A stretch of DNA of 5,286 nt, taken from contig JAHKLH010000120.1 of the NCBI GenBank assembly GCA_029856635.1, forward strand, positions 1 to 5,286, read 5' to 3'. This document shows positions 5,088-5,286 of this stretch, one piece after another. Position 1 is the stretch's first letter. The number at the start of each line of letters is the position of its first letter. The notes beneath the pieces are model-generated. The model made no database searches and was not told where the DNA came from. It saw only the letters and a list, made by a program, of their open reading frames with translations. This DNA comes from Candidatus Njordarchaeota archaeon (GTDB taxonomy: Archaea > Asgardarchaeota > Njordarchaeia > Njordarchaeales > JAHKLH01). Made by a program: the position numbers and the translations under genes.

Positions 5088-5286
5088 ATGTCACATGAAG
5101 AAATAAGAATTGGAGTATATATTTGCCACTGCGGAAAAAACATTGCTGGTGCGGTGGATGTTAAAGAAGGAAGGAAATTCGTGTCTCAATTACCTGGTGT
5201 TGTAATTGCAAGAGATTACATGTTCATGTGCTCATCTGCGGGACAGGAACTTATCGCACAAGACATAAAAAGATATAAGCTAATTC
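5088..5286 (+). CDS. hdrA: Heterodisulfide reductase subunit A (HdrA), N-terminal 66 residues
   Basis: The frame opens at ATG 5088 and runs off the right edge. The first 66 residues match the N-terminal domain of HdrA: IGVYICHCGKNIAGAVDV (8-25, with Cys13 and Cys15 in the C-H-C-G motif), a VVIARDYMFMCSSAGQ segment (41-56, with Cys52), then ELIAQDIKRYKL. HdrA is the FAD- and iron-sulfur-containing, flavin-bifurcating subunit of the HdrABC complex, which couples CoM-S-S-CoB or other disulfide reduction to ferredoxin reduction. HdrA homologues also act with other partners outside methanogens. The full protein is normally several hundred residues, so only the N-terminal cluster domain is visible. 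GTGAG (5078-5082) lies 5 nt before the start. A separate promoter in the 88-bp gap suggests hdrA begins a new transcription unit. Confidence 0.9.
   Translation, partial: MSHEEIRIGVYICHCGKNIAGAVDVKEGRKFVSQLPGVVIARDYMFMCSSAGQELIAQDIKRYKLI

Overview
This AT-rich window looks archaeal. The left-edge gene reads off the minus strand, and the right-edge gene opens with the N-terminal motif of a heterodisulfide reductase A subunit (HdrA). Ribosome-binding sites are of the GGTG/GGAG type. TATA-like boxes, not bacterial -35/-10 pairs, sit at a nearly fixed distance upstream of the starts. An intergenic segment carries the full box layout of an archaeal C/D box guide RNA. HdrA restricts the host to methanogens, Archaeoglobus-like archaea, or uncultured anaerobic lineages such as Bathyarchaeia. 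I cannot choose among these from sequence alone.

Layout, minus-strand block (1-2313): a partial DUF433-type small protein runs off the left edge. It is followed (in + coordinates) by an MFS-type transporter, a predicted C/D box sRNA in the 167-bp gap, and a PAP2-superfamily membrane phosphatase.

Layout, plus-strand block (2464-end): a flavin reductase-like FMN-binding protein, a double-SIS sugar-phosphate protein without a glutaminase domain, a small multi-TM polyprenol/dolichol-kinase-family protein that probably starts at TTG, and the first 66 codons of hdrA. The two blocks diverge from a shared 150-bp promoter region.

Each gene appears to have its own promoter, so this is not one tight operon. 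A loose theme is possible: the PAP2 phosphatase (membrane lipid phosphate removal), the polyprenol kinase (lipid phosphate addition) and the SIS protein (amino-sugar phosphate chemistry) could all serve isoprenoid-lipid carrier or lipid salvage metabolism. The flavin reductase and HdrA belong to redox metabolism. These links are inference from proximity.

The most noteworthy items are the previously unmarked C/D box sRNA with two 12-nt guides, the regular TATA-to-start spacing of about 43-46 nt over five genes, two perfect intergenic palindromes, and the divergent C-terminus of the SIS protein. I see no CRISPR array, insertion sequence, rRNA or tRNA.
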